From: Hydrogenoanaerobacterium sp032017025
GTDB taxonomy: Bacteria > Bacillota > Clostridia > Oscillospirales > Ruminococcaceae
DNA: 64,000 bases
Direction of reading: 5' to 3'
NCBI RefSeq assembly: GCF_032017025.1
Contig: NZ_DALZQO010000005.1
Location: forward strand, 71,618-135,617
Below the pieces are notes generated by a model. That model worked only from the letters and a program-made list of their open reading frames with translations. It searched no databases and was not told where the DNA came from. Made by a program: the position numbers and the translations under genes. Positions 33,184 through 42,061 of this stretch are shown in pieces (positions within the stretch are counted from its first letter, which is position 1; each line of letters starts with the position of its first letter).

Positions 33184-34542
33184 ATGCGAGTCATCGGAAT
33201 TGATATTGGAACCACCACCGTTTGTGCGTCGGTGATCGATTCGGCGAGCGGGGAGGTGCTAACCTCCCGCACGCTCGAAAACGATGCGTTCATTGCGGCT
33301 ACAAAGGTATGGGAGAAGCTGCAAGACCCCGCAGTAATTTTGGCAAAGTGCGAGCAGCTCATCGGTGAGCTGGCAAAAGGCTTTGCACCCATCGGTGCTA
33401 TCGGTGTAACAGGGCAGATGCATGGCATTTTGTATGTGGATGAAAAAGGCTGCGCGGTAAGCCCCCTGTACATCTGGCAGGATGGCAGGGGAGACCGCGA
33501 ATACCGCAGCGGCGAAAGCTATGCCGCGTACCTTTCGCGTAGCACAGGCTACAAGCTTGCCACCGGCTTTGGCTCGGTTACCCATTTTTGCAATGTGCAG
33601 ACGGGTGATGTACCGCAAGCCGCAAGGCGGTTCTGTACCATACCCGATTTTATTGCAATGCGCCTTTCGGGGCGCACCTTGCCGCTGGTACACACCACCA
33701 ACGCCGCGAGCCTTGGGCTGTTCGATTTGGAGAATGCCTGCTTTGACCGTGCCGCCATTGAAAAAGAGGGAATGGATTTTTTGATGTTCCCCAACGTTAC
33801 CGACGGCTTCGACTTGATGGGCAGAACCACAGACGGAATTCCCGTAGCGGTATCCATCGGTGACAACCAAGCGAGCTTTATCGGTTCGGTGCGCGACATG
33901 CAGCAGAGCATTCTGGTAAATGTGGGCACCGGCAGCCAGATCTCTTATCTGGCCGGCAAGCTAGTAACCACCCCCTCTATGGAGACCCGCCCCTGCGGTA
34001 CCGGCGAGTTTTTGCTGGTGGGTTCCTCGCTATGCGGCGGCAGAGCGTATGCAATTCTAAAAAACTTTTTTGCCGAGCTGATTCAACATGCAGGCTGTAA
34101 ATGCGATGATCTGTATGCGGTGATGGGCAGGCTTGCCGAGGGATATCAAGACCTTGCAGGCAAGCTGGAGGTCTCTACCAAATTCAGCGGAACACGCGAT
34201 AACCCCGATGAACGCGGCAGTATTTCGAACATCGGCATCGATAACTTTACCCCGCAGCATATCACCGCAGGTGTTTTAGAGGGCATCGTAAATGAGCTTT
34301 ACACCATGTATCGGGGTTCGGTGGGGCAAGAAGCGGAGAAATCAAATGTTTTGGTTGGCTCGGGCAATGGCATTCGTCAAAACAAGGTGCTGCAGCAGAT
34401 GTTTGCTGAACGCTTTGGCATGCCGGTGCAGATTCCCGTACACACCGAAGAGGCTGCGTACGGCGCAGCGCTGTTTGCAATGGTTGGTGTTGGATGTTAC
34501 CCTGCACTCACCGATGCCCAGCAGATTATAAAATATCAATGA
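33184..34542 (+). CDS. FGGY family carbohydrate kinase, sedoheptulokinase-like
   Basis: 452 residues. Phosphate loop VIGIDIGTTTVCASVID; sugar-binding TGQMHGILYV; then segments that I recall as hallmarks of the sedoheptulokinase (SHPK) branch rather than xylulokinase: IWQDGRGDREY, ATGFGSVTHF, TNAASLGLFD, SIGDNQASFIG, VGTGSQISYL, GTRDNPDERGSI and VGSGNGIRQNKVLQ, with EEAAYGAALFA at the end. SHPK phosphorylates the seven-carbon ketose sedoheptulose at C7. Related ketoses or deoxy-ketoses remain possible. Thirteen bases after the glycyl radical enzyme gene. Confidence 0.87.
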   Translation: MRVIGIDIGTTTVCASVIDSASGEVLTSRTLENDAFIAATKVWEKLQDPAVILAKCEQLIGELAKGFAPIGAIGVTGQMHGILYVDEKGCAVSPLYIWQDGRGDREYRSGESYAAYLSRSTGYKLATGFGSVTHFCNVQTGDVPQAARRFCTIPDFIAMRLSGRTLPLVHTTNAASLGLFDLENACFDRAAIEKEGMDFLMFPNVTDGFDLMGRTTDGIPVAVSIGDNQASFIGSVRDMQQSILVNVGTGSQISYLAGKLVTTPSMETRPCGTGEFLLVGSSLCGGRAYAILKNFFAELIQHAGCKCDDLYAVMGRLAEGYQDLAGKLEVSTKFSGTRDNPDERGSISNIGIDNFTPQHITAGVLEGIVNELYTMYRGSVGQEAEKSNVLVGSGNGIRQNKVLQQMFAERFGMPVQIPVHTEEAAYGAALFAMVGVGCYPALTDAQQIIKYQ

Positions 34543-34553
34543 GGTGAAACACT

Positions 34554-35627
34554 GTGAACCAGAATGATTATAAAAAGCTTGCGGAAAACCCCATCTTTTT
34601 TGAGCGCAATCGGGTGTTCCGCGTTTATCAAGGCGGTAAGCTGTTCCACGATTTTTTCGGGGACGAAGCTGTCGACGGCAACTACCCCGAGGAATGGATT
34701 GCTTCTGACGTAAAGGCACTGAACCAGAACAGCAGTGACCCGCGTGAAGGCGTGAGCCGCATTCGGGGTACCGACGTATACTTCGATGATTTGATGAAGG
34801 CAGAGCGTGCCAGCTTGCTTGGCGACCGCGAGAGTTTTGGTATTCTTGTAAAGGCGTTGGACAGCGCAATTCGTCTGCCCATTCAGGCACACCCCGACAA
34901 GGCGTTCTCACAAAAACATTTTTCCTCCGATTACGGCAAGGCCGAATCATGGCTGATTCTCGCCACACGCGAAAACGCCAGAATCTACTTCGGATACAAA
35001 AATGAAGTAACCGAAGAGGAGTTTCTGTCCGCAATTGAGCGCAGTGAAACCGACAAGGGCGCGATGGAAGAGCTGCTTAATGAAGTTCCCGTCCATAAGG
35101 GCGATGTGTTTTTTGTGCCTGCTAAAGTGGTACATGCCATTGGCTACGGCTGCCTGATCCTTGAGATTCAGGAGCCTACCGATTTTACCGTTCAGCCTGA
35201 GGCATGGTGCGGAGATTACCACTTGAGCGACTACGAAAAATACCTTGGTCTTTCTCAAGAGACAGCACTCAAATGCTTTGACTATACCATCTACGGTGAC
35301 AAAGCAGAGCAGCTTGGCAGAAAAACACCCCGTATCTTGAGCCAGACCGATTCTGTCACCTCGGAGGCGCTCATCAGCACGGAGGACACCCCGTGCTTCT
35401 CGGTCAACCGCCACCGCGTTCAAAACGGGAGCCTATGCCTAAAGCAGGCACCCTCTGTTTACATTGTTACCGAGGGCGAAGGCTGCATTAAAAATGAAAA
35501 CTACCGGCAGAATCTCAAAAAGGGCGATTACTTCTTCCTGCCGTATGCGGCAAAGGGCCTGTTTCGGATCGAAACAAGCGGACAGCTTGAGCTGATAGAA
35601 TGCCTGCCTCCCCAGAAAGAGGTGTAA
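34554..35627 (+). CDS. Mannose-6-phosphate isomerase, class I (type I PMI) homologue
   Basis: 357-residue cupin-fold zinc aldose-ketose isomerase. Seen: RVYQGGKLFHDFFG near the N-terminus, the zinc-site segment PIQAHPDKAFSQKHF, YGKAESWLILATRENARIYFG, and the second site VHKGDVFFVPAKVVHAIG / GCLILEIQEPTDFT. The canonical reaction is mannose 6-phosphate to fructose 6-phosphate. In this operon it may isomerise another aldose phosphate. Start is GTG 34554 after GAGGTG; spacing to neighbours is 11 bases and 1 base. Confidence 0.9.
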   Translation: MNQNDYKKLAENPIFFERNRVFRVYQGGKLFHDFFGDEAVDGNYPEEWIASDVKALNQNSSDPREGVSRIRGTDVYFDDLMKAERASLLGDRESFGILVKALDSAIRLPIQAHPDKAFSQKHFSSDYGKAESWLILATRENARIYFGYKNEVTEEEFLSAIERSETDKGAMEELLNEVPVHKGDVFFVPAKVVHAIGYGCLILEIQEPTDFTVQPEAWCGDYHLSDYEKYLGLSQETALKCFDYTIYGDKAEQLGRKTPRILSQTDSVTSEALISTEDTPCFSVNRHRVQNGSLCLKQAPSVYIVTEGEGCIKNENYRQNLKKGDYFFLPYAAKGLFRIETSGQLELIECLPPQKEV

Positions 35628-35628
35628 T

Positions 35629-36588
35629 ATGAACCCATACATCGGTCACGAAAGCCAGCTTTCAGGCTTTTATCGATTTACCTACACCGAAGGAGCGTTA
35701 AGAGGGCTGGATGCGGTTGAGGTTTACAACGAAACCGGCCTCCGCTTTACCATTTTGCTCGGCAGGGGCATGGATATCGGCTATGCCAGCTACAAGGGGC
35801 AGTCGCTGGCGCAGATCAGCAAATGCGGCTTCTCCTCTGCGGTGTACTTTCAAAACGGCGGCAAGGAGTGGCAGCACGCCTTCGGCGCAGGGCTGGTCAC
35901 CACCTGCGGGCTGAGCAATGTAGGCCCCGGCAGCGAAGAAAACGGCGAAATCTATGGTACTCATGGGCGCTATTCCTCTTTGAGTGCAGAGCAGGTAAGC
36001 CTAAGCCGCTCTGCAGCAGAAGGGGATGAAGTGCTGGAGGTCAGCGGTGTCATTCGCCAAGCGGAAATATTTGGTGAGAACTTTGAAGTGTACAGAACCA
36101 TTCGCACCTACAGCAGGCAAAACAAAATTGAGTTGACAGACACCATTATCAACCAAGCGTTTGAACCGATGCCCCTGATGCTGATGTACCACTGCAACTT
36201 TGGCTACCCCTTGCTCAACGAAAACGCGGTGCTAAAGTTCGATGCGCAGGTGAGCACCCCGCGGGATGCCGCAGCGCAGGCGGGATTTGCTGAGATGAAG
36301 ACCATTCAGCCGCCCCGGTCGGGCTTTGCTGAACAGGTTTATTTTCACAGCGGTGTGCAGAGTGCAGAGCTTTGCTCCCACGACTTTGGCGTGCGGCTCA
36401 GCTGGAGCCAAGAAGCACTGCCCTGCATGACGCAGTGGAGTATGTTCGGCTGCGGAGACTATGTGCTCGGGCTGGAGCCCGGCAACTGCTTCCCTGTAGG
36501 GCGCAGCGAATTTCTGCAGTCCGACAGTGCCGAATATCTGGCTGCGGGTGAATCCAAAACAACTGCGTTGCTGTTCGAGATCATATAA
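35629..36588 (+). CDS. DUF4432 mutarotase-like protein
   Basis: 319 residues of the DUF4432 branch of the aldose 1-epimerase superfamily; beta-sandwich sequence with GRGMDIGYASYKGQSL, GLVTTCGLSNVGPGSEENG, THGRYSSL, and MYHCNFGYPLLNE carrying likely catalytic residues. Members sit in many sugar-use operons and probably interconvert anomers of unusual sugars. One base after the stop of the isomerase gene, so strongly coupled. Last gene before the terminator at 36600. Confidence 0.87.
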   Translation: MNPYIGHESQLSGFYRFTYTEGALRGLDAVEVYNETGLRFTILLGRGMDIGYASYKGQSLAQISKCGFSSAVYFQNGGKEWQHAFGAGLVTTCGLSNVGPGSEENGEIYGTHGRYSSLSAEQVSLSRSAAEGDEVLEVSGVIRQAEIFGENFEVYRTIRTYSRQNKIELTDTIINQAFEPMPLMLMYHCNFGYPLLNENAVLKFDAQVSTPRDAAAQAGFAEMKTIQPPRSGFAEQVYFHSGVQSAELCSHDFGVRLSWSQEALPCMTQWSMFGCGDYVLGLEPGNCFPVGRSEFLQSDSAEYLAAGESKTTALLFEII

Positions 36589-36599
36589 AAAGAAAAAAT

Positions 36600-36634
36600 C
36601 TGCTGCGGTCTACAATTATTGCAGCAGTTTTTTT
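36600..36634 (+). terminator. Terminator of the glycyl radical enzyme operon
   Basis: CTGCTGC (36600-36606), 14-base loop, GCAGCAG (36621-36627), followed by seven T. Confidence 0.85.
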
Positions 36635-36679
36635 GTCTTCTTTTTATATTTTTGTATTTTTGTCAAAAATTTACTTAGA

Positions 36680-36740
36680 ATAAAATTACGGCGAATCAAA
36701 TAAAATTACGGTTACTTGGGTCTACCTTCAATGGTATGAT
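36680..36740 (+). promoter_or_regulatory. Direct repeats and promoter of the ribose-type ABC operon
   Basis: The 12-base element ATAAAATTACGG occurs at 36680-36691 and again at 36700-36711, exactly 20 bases apart, in the same orientation. The second copy abuts a weak -35 (TTACTT 36712-36717), followed by 17 bases and TATGAT (36735-36740). Helically phased direct repeats touching the -35 box are the usual layout for AraC-family activators; the response regulator gene at 42062 is the natural candidate. Confidence 0.65.
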
Positions 36741-36795
36741 AATGACACAACAGAGAACAGCCGTCATATGCGAGGTCTGTGGAATGGAGGCAGAA

Positions 36796-38301
36796 ATGGA
36801 ACAATATCTGGTTGAATTAAGCGGCATTACAAAAAGCTTCCCGGGTGTTAAGGCGCTCAAAGGCGTTAGCCTAACACTCAAACCCGGAGAGGTTGTCGCA
36901 TTGCTCGGCGAAAACGGCGCGGGCAAATCCACCCTGATGAAGATCCTTTCCGGCGTATATACAAAGGATGAGGGAACCATTAAGGTGAAGGGACAGGAGG
37001 TTACAATTTCAGGTCCGAAGGAAGCAGAGCGTCTTGGCATTGCAATTATCCATCAGGAGCTGAACCTTTGTAAGCACCTTACTGTTGCCGAAAACATTTT
37101 CCTCACACGTGAGGAGACAAAAATGGGTATACTCAACGACAGAGTGATTAATAAAAAAGCAAAAGAGCTTTTGGATTCTTTGAATCTGGATTTGAAACCG
37201 ACAACAAAGGTCGGTACGCTGCCGGTATCTAAGCAGCAGATGGTTGAAATTTGTAAGGCACTGTCGGTAAATGCGGACATCATCATCATGGACGAGCCAA
37301 CTTCAGCGCTGACGGAAAAAGAAATTGAAGATCTGTTTGTCATTATCCGCAAACTTAAAGAGCAGGGTAAGGGCATCGTCTACATTTCACACCGTTTGGA
37401 AGAGCTGAAGCACATTGTCGACCGTGTTACCATTATGCGAGACGGCGATTACATTACCACATTGAATTTTGCAGATACAAACCTTGAGCAAATTATTGGA
37501 TATATGGTAGGCCGAGAGATTAAAGATAAATTCCCCAGAGTGGAATGCCCTGTAGGGGATGTGGTGTTCGAAGTGAAAAACCTGAGTGCGCCAAGCGGCG
37601 TAAAGGATGTTAGCTTTGAGGCACGAAAGGGTGAGATCATTGCTTTCGCAGGTTTGATGGGTGCCGGACGTACTGAGCTTGCAAGAGTGCTGTTTGGAGC
37701 CGACAAAAAGACCAGCGGGCAGGTTTTCATCAATGGCAAGGAAGTACAGATTAAATCTCCGCGCGACGCAATTGCGGCCGGGCTGTATTTGGCACCGGAG
37801 GACCGTAAGAAAGACGGCTTGTGCATTAAAATGACCGTCGCTGAAAACATTTCTTTGCCCAATATGGACAAGGTTACGAAAAACGGTATTACCAGAATTG
37901 GTGAAGAAAAAGCGCTTGCAGAGCGCATTCGCGAAAGCCTTAAAATTAAAACACCGTCCATTCATCAGCAGGTGAAAAACCTCTCGGGCGGCAACCAGCA
38001 AAAAATTGTTGTGGGCAAATGGCTTGTGAAAGACGCAAATGTTATTATTTTTGACGAACCCACAAGGGGTATTGACGTTGCAGCTAAGGTTGAGATTTAC
38101 AACATTATGAACGAACTCAAACAAGCGGGTGTCTGTGTAATTTATGTCTCTTCTGAGCTCCCCGAGGTGCTGGGCTTGTCCGACAGAGTGCTGGTTATGT
38201 GTAACGGCAGGCTGAAAGCAAACCTAGAAACCAAAAAGACCAATCAAGAAGAGATTTTGCACTATGCAACACAGTATGATGTAATGGAGGATGTCAAATA
38301 A
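36796..38301 (+). CDS. Ribose-type sugar ABC transporter ATP-binding protein
   Basis: 501 residues, two fused ABC domains as in RbsA/MglA. Domain 1: Walker A GENGAGKSTLMKILSG, signature VSKQQMVEICKALS, Walker B IIIMDEPTSALTEKE. Domain 2 (from about 250): degenerate Walker A GLMGAGRTELARVLFG, signature LSGGNQQKIVVGKWLV, Walker B VIIFDEPTRGIDV. This asymmetry is normal for CUT2 importers of monosaccharides. ATG 36796 has GGAGG 5 bases ahead; earlier ATGs in the frame (36736) precede or overlap the -10 region. Its stop overlaps the permease start (TAATG). Confidence 0.94.
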   Translation: MEQYLVELSGITKSFPGVKALKGVSLTLKPGEVVALLGENGAGKSTLMKILSGVYTKDEGTIKVKGQEVTISGPKEAERLGIAIIHQELNLCKHLTVAENIFLTREETKMGILNDRVINKKAKELLDSLNLDLKPTTKVGTLPVSKQQMVEICKALSVNADIIIMDEPTSALTEKEIEDLFVIIRKLKEQGKGIVYISHRLEELKHIVDRVTIMRDGDYITTLNFADTNLEQIIGYMVGREIKDKFPRVECPVGDVVFEVKNLSAPSGVKDVSFEARKGEIIAFAGLMGAGRTELARVLFGADKKTSGQVFINGKEVQIKSPRDAIAAGLYLAPEDRKKDGLCIKMTVAENISLPNMDKVTKNGITRIGEEKALAERIRESLKIKTPSIHQQVKNLSGGNQQKIVVGKWLVKDANVIIFDEPTRGIDVAAKVEIYNIMNELKQAGVCVIYVSSELPEVLGLSDRVLVMCNGRLKANLETKKTNQEEILHYATQYDVMEDVK

Positions 38302-39263
38302 TGGATAATGCTACAGCACAAAAGGGAAGAATTTCTCTTTCAAGAAATACCAAGCAGCTCCTGTCCACTTTAAGCGGACTGGTGATTCTGATTGTTGTGT
38401 TTGGTATCTTTAACCCGAACTTCGTAACCTTTAACAACCTGTTAAACGTATTGGTTCAGGCTGCTCCAATTGTGCTCATCGCTATTGGACAAACCTTTAT
38501 CCTCATCACAGGCGGTATCGATCTTTCCATCGGTTCTAACATCGCACTTTCGGGTGTTATTTGCGCTATGATGATGAAATCGGGTGTTCCCGTATGGTTG
38601 GCAATTGCCGCAGGTATTTTAAGCGGTGCAGTGGTCGGTATTCTCAATGGTTCGCTGATCACCTATGCAAAGCTACCGCCCTTTATTGTAACCCTTAGCA
38701 CCATGACCGCTGTTCGCGGTGTTGCGCTTACCATAACTGAGGGTATTCCCATCAGTAACCTTCCCGATGCGTTTAACCAGATCGGTGTAGGCAAAACGCT
38801 TGGTATTCCGAACCCCATTTTTATTATGACTTTCTTTGCTCTTGTATTTGGCTTTATTCTTGCCAAAACTAAAACAGGACGCTACACTTATGCATTGGGC
38901 AGCAACTTTGACGCAGCACGGCTTTCGGGTATTAACGCAAACCGTGCGCTGGTTAAAGTTTATATGTTCAGCGGTATACTGGCAGCAGTTGCAGGTCTTA
39001 TCATGGCTGCACGTATCATTTCTGCCCCCCCGTCTGCCGGTGAAGGCTACGAGCAGGATGCGGTTGCCTCCTCTGTTATCGGCGGTGCATCCACAATGGG
39101 CGGCGAAGGTAACATTATGGGTACAGTCATTGGCGCATTTATCATTTGCGTACTGAGAAACGGTCTAAACCTTGTAGGTGTATCTCCGTTTATCCAGAAA
39201 ATTGTTATCGGTATTGTAATCATCGGCGCTGTATTCTTTGATAAAATCAAAAGAAAAGACTAA
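38301..39263 (+). CDS. Ribose-type sugar ABC transporter permease
   Basis: 320-residue membrane subunit (RbsC-like, CUT2 family) with eight to ten hydrophobic segments; family segments include IGQTFILITGGIDLSIGS near residue 55, PPFIVTLSTMTAVRGVAL, GSNFDAARLSGIN with the coupling-helix glycine, and GGASTMGGEGNIMGTVIGAF. One-base overlap with the ATPase gene. A 97-base gap with no clear terminator separates it from the binding-protein gene. Confidence 0.94.
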   Translation: MDNATAQKGRISLSRNTKQLLSTLSGLVILIVVFGIFNPNFVTFNNLLNVLVQAAPIVLIAIGQTFILITGGIDLSIGSNIALSGVICAMMMKSGVPVWLAIAAGILSGAVVGILNGSLITYAKLPPFIVTLSTMTAVRGVALTITEGIPISNLPDAFNQIGVGKTLGIPNPIFIMTFFALVFGFILAKTKTGRYTYALGSNFDAARLSGINANRALVKVYMFSGILAAVAGLIMAARIISAPPSAGEGYEQDAVASSVIGGASTMGGEGNIMGTVIGAFIICVLRNGLNLVGVSPFIQKIVIGIVIIGAVFFDKIKRKD

Positions 39264-39360
39264 ACTATAATAGTAGAAACAGTATCTTTTCAAAAAAGTA
39301 TTTGGCAGGTTTACCCCTGTTAAAATAAAAAAGACAGAGAACAATTATGGAGGAAAGAAA

Positions 39361-40347
39361 ATGAAAAAATCAGTAAGAATATTGGCACTCACACTTGCCC
39401 TGCTGCTGACATTTACAATGGCTGCTTGCGGCAAAGCTCCGGCATCTTCCAGTTCTTCCGCAGCTACATCCGGTACCGGTGAAGCAACAAAAGAATTGAC
39501 CATTACTCTGATCACCATGGACTCTATGGACGAACACTGGCTGAAGGTTAAAAAAGGTGCAGAAGATGCTGCTGCTGAACTTGGCAACATCAAACTGAAC
39601 TTTGACGCTCCTCAGACCAAGGTTGACGCAACTGTACAGGCTCAGCTGGTTGAGAATGCAATTACCAATAAATCCGATGCTATTATGCTTGCTCCCCTCG
39701 ACAAAGAGGCTCTGAAGCCCGCTGTTGAGAAAGCAAAAGAGGCAGGCATTCCTGTTATCCTCATCGACTCTGCTGTAAACACAGAGAGCTATGATGCATT
39801 CTTCTCTACAAACAACGCTGCTGCTGCTGAGCTTGCTGCTGATAAGCTCGCTGAGCTGGTTGGCAAAAAAGGCCAGATCGCAATCATCAACGCACAGGCT
39901 GGCTCTGCTACAACCATGACCCGTGAGAAAGCATTTACAGACAAAATTGCAAAAGATTACCCCGATATGCAGGTTGTCGGCATTCAGTACTCGGATGGTG
40001 ACAAACAGAAAGCTCTGAACTACACCACCGACTTTATGACCAAATTCCCTGACATTGTCGGCTTCTATGCTACCAATGAGGGCGCTACTGTTGGTTGTGC
40101 AAACGCAGTCGATCAGGCTGGCAAATCCGACAGCATCCAGATTGTTGGCTTCGACTTCTCTGACGATACAAAAGCACTCATCGAAAAAGGCGCAGTAAAA
40201 GCTTCTATGGTTCAGAACCCGTACGTTATGGGTAACGAAGGCCTGAAAGCAGCTGCTAAGCTTGCAAAAGGCGAGACCATTGAGCCGAAAGACGTTGACA
40301 CAGGCGTAACTGTTGCTACCAAAGAGAACCTCGCTGAAATCAAATAA
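39361..40347 (+). CDS. Sugar-binding lipoprotein of the ribose-type ABC importer
   Basis: 328 residues. Signal peptide with lipobox FTMAAC (lipidated Cys22), then a Ser/Ala-rich linker and a periplasmic-binding-protein type I fold: ITLITMDSMDEHWLKVKKG at the start, KSDAIMLAPLDKEALKP, IPVILIDSAVN, GFYATNEGATVGC and IVGFDFSDDTKALIEKG. Captures the sugar outside the cell for the upstream ATPase/permease. Codon use is more biased (GCT, AAC, GTT) than in neighbours, as expected for an abundant binding protein. Ends at a strong terminator. Confidence 0.93.
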   Translation: MKKSVRILALTLALLLTFTMAACGKAPASSSSSAATSGTGEATKELTITLITMDSMDEHWLKVKKGAEDAAAELGNIKLNFDAPQTKVDATVQAQLVENAITNKSDAIMLAPLDKEALKPAVEKAKEAGIPVILIDSAVNTESYDAFFSTNNAAAAELAADKLAELVGKKGQIAIINAQAGSATTMTREKAFTDKIAKDYPDMQVVGIQYSDGDKQKALNYTTDFMTKFPDIVGFYATNEGATVGCANAVDQAGKSDSIQIVGFDFSDDTKALIEKGAVKASMVQNPYVMGNEGLKAAAKLAKGETIEPKDVDTGVTVATKENLAEIK

Positions 40348-40406
40348 GTAGCAGCAATTAAGTGAAAAACACCTTTTAAAATCCTTTTGAAAGATTCATT
40401 CTAAAG

Positions 40407-40446
40407 CGCAAAATCCCCCTCTGCACAGCAGGGAGGGATTTTGTGC
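40407..40446 (+). terminator. Terminator after the sugar-binding lipoprotein gene
   Basis: Long stem CGCAAAATCCC(C)CCTCTGC / GCAGGGAGGGATTTTGTG with an ACA loop and a TTTT within the 3' arm. Confidence 0.8.
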
Positions 40447-40517
40447 ATGTAGTATTTGCCCCCCCTTTATGGTAAAATAAAGCTAGAAATGTGATGGCTT
40501 TTGCCGCGGAGGAACCT

Positions 40518-42059
40518 ATGAAAAAGATGAAACTGATAAAAAGACTGTTGCTGCTTTTAACAGTGGCTTTTTTAGTGGTGTTCTTTTTTTCTGCCATGTA
40601 CAAGGACGAGCAGAGCATCATCAGCACCATTCCCGAGCCAAATCCATCCGTAAGCCCCAAGGATGTGGTACAGCTTAAAATTTGTGTGGTGGGTAAAAAA
40701 TATCCGGATTTTGATGCGGTGCAAGAGCAGGTTAATGTGATTTTGCGCAAAGAGATCGGGGCAGAGATTAAGGTGGATTTTATTGAAAAGTCGACTGCGA
40801 CAGAAAGCTATACCGCCATTTTTGCAGGGGAGCACAATGTCAATTTGATTGACGCCAATGTTTTTTACGACTATAAAATTTGGGCGTCACGTCAGGCATA
40901 TATGCCTATAACCGAAAACATGATGAAGCTTTGCGCACCCAAAACCTATGAAAAGCTAAGCCCCCGGCTGCTGGAGCAATTGAAATACCATTCACGCCTG
41001 TATATGGTACCCTCCACGGTGGAAAGAAGCGGAGAATACGTTGTGCTTGCGCGCGGCGATTTGATGGAAAGATACGGTGTTGAGTCGCTTACCGATGTTG
41101 ATGAGCTGGAGCACTTTTTGCGTCAGATACGGGATAACGAGGACATAATGCCCTATGATGTGGGCAGTGTGGGGCATGAGCTGCTGCAGGCGGTATATTT
41201 GCAGCCACGTTCCCTGCAGATGATTGACTCCTCGCTGCTGGCGCTTGACTTCAGCGGCAAAAAGCCAGAGATTGTGTGGCTGCCCGAATACGAGGGCTTT
41301 GCGCAGTATCTGCGGATGGTACAGCGCTGGCGGGGTGATGATCTTATACCCGAAAACGCGGCCGCTCGCAAGCCTGTTGCCGAAGACAGCTTTATACAGG
41401 GGCGCTCTGCTATCTACATCTGCCGTATTGAAGAGGCAATGCAGCTGCAAAGTTACATTGACAATTCCTTGCCGCGATACAATCCCCGCATCTTTGATAT
41501 TTCGGGGGAGCGCGCAGCATGGTGCGATTACGAGCCCTTAAGCGGATTTGCGGTTGTGGGCGGTTCGCACAATGCTGCAAAAAGCCTTGCGTTTATAGAG
41601 CAGCTTTCTACCAACGAAAAGGTGTACCGTCTGCTGAACTACGGCGTGGAGGGCTACCATTATCAGCTGGAGGACGGAAAATATATTCCAACCGAGCATG
41701 CCGGCCGTTACCCCGCCGGGAACAACCGGTTGTGGCAGTTTACCGAAGAGTTTGCATTGGAAAACCGTCTGCAGCGGGCAGACGGGCTTGAGCTTCTGAA
41801 GCGCTATCAAAGCAGCGAAAGCAAGCTGCGCGGCTTTGGCAGCTTTTCCATCGACCCCGATGCGAATACCATCGGGCTGATAGATAAGGAGCGTGTCAAC
41901 ATACGTTATATTTATCCGCTGACACTGGGCGCATTTGACGACATTGTACTTACAATAGAAAAAAGCAAAAACGAGCTAAGCTCGGCAGGCTTTTTCGAAT
42001 ATATGAAAAACGGGCGGAGTCAGCTTGCCAAATATCTGCAGGAAAATGGAGGGGAATGA
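40518..42059 (+). CDS. Membrane-tethered extracellular solute-binding protein (sensor type)
   Basis: 513 residues. One N-terminal membrane anchor (about 5-27, LLLLLTVAFLVVFFFSAMY) without a lipobox, then an extracellular family-1 binding-protein fold: VQLKICVVGKKYPDFDAVQEQ, YTAIFAGEHNVNLIDANVFY and GRSAIYICRIEEAMQLQSYI, with a DUF3502-like C-terminal segment. It overlaps the response regulator gene, and no permease is adjacent. In Firmicutes such anchored binding proteins beside YesMN genes act as ligand sensors for the kinase, so a sensory rather than transport role is inferred. ATG follows GGAGG. Confidence 0.75.
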   Translation: MKKMKLIKRLLLLLTVAFLVVFFFSAMYKDEQSIISTIPEPNPSVSPKDVVQLKICVVGKKYPDFDAVQEQVNVILRKEIGAEIKVDFIEKSTATESYTAIFAGEHNVNLIDANVFYDYKIWASRQAYMPITENMMKLCAPKTYEKLSPRLLEQLKYHSRLYMVPSTVERSGEYVVLARGDLMERYGVESLTDVDELEHFLRQIRDNEDIMPYDVGSVGHELLQAVYLQPRSLQMIDSSLLALDFSGKKPEIVWLPEYEGFAQYLRMVQRWRGDDLIPENAAARKPVAEDSFIQGRSAIYICRIEEAMQLQSYIDNSLPRYNPRIFDISGERAAWCDYEPLSGFAVVGGSHNAAKSLAFIEQLSTNEKVYRLLNYGVEGYHYQLEDGKYIPTEHAGRYPAGNNRLWQFTEEFALENRLQRADGLELLKRYQSSESKLRGFGSFSIDPDANTIGLIDKERVNIRYIYPLTLGAFDDIVLTIEKSKNELSSAGFFEYMKNGRSQLAKYLQENGGE

Positions 42060-42061
42060 GG

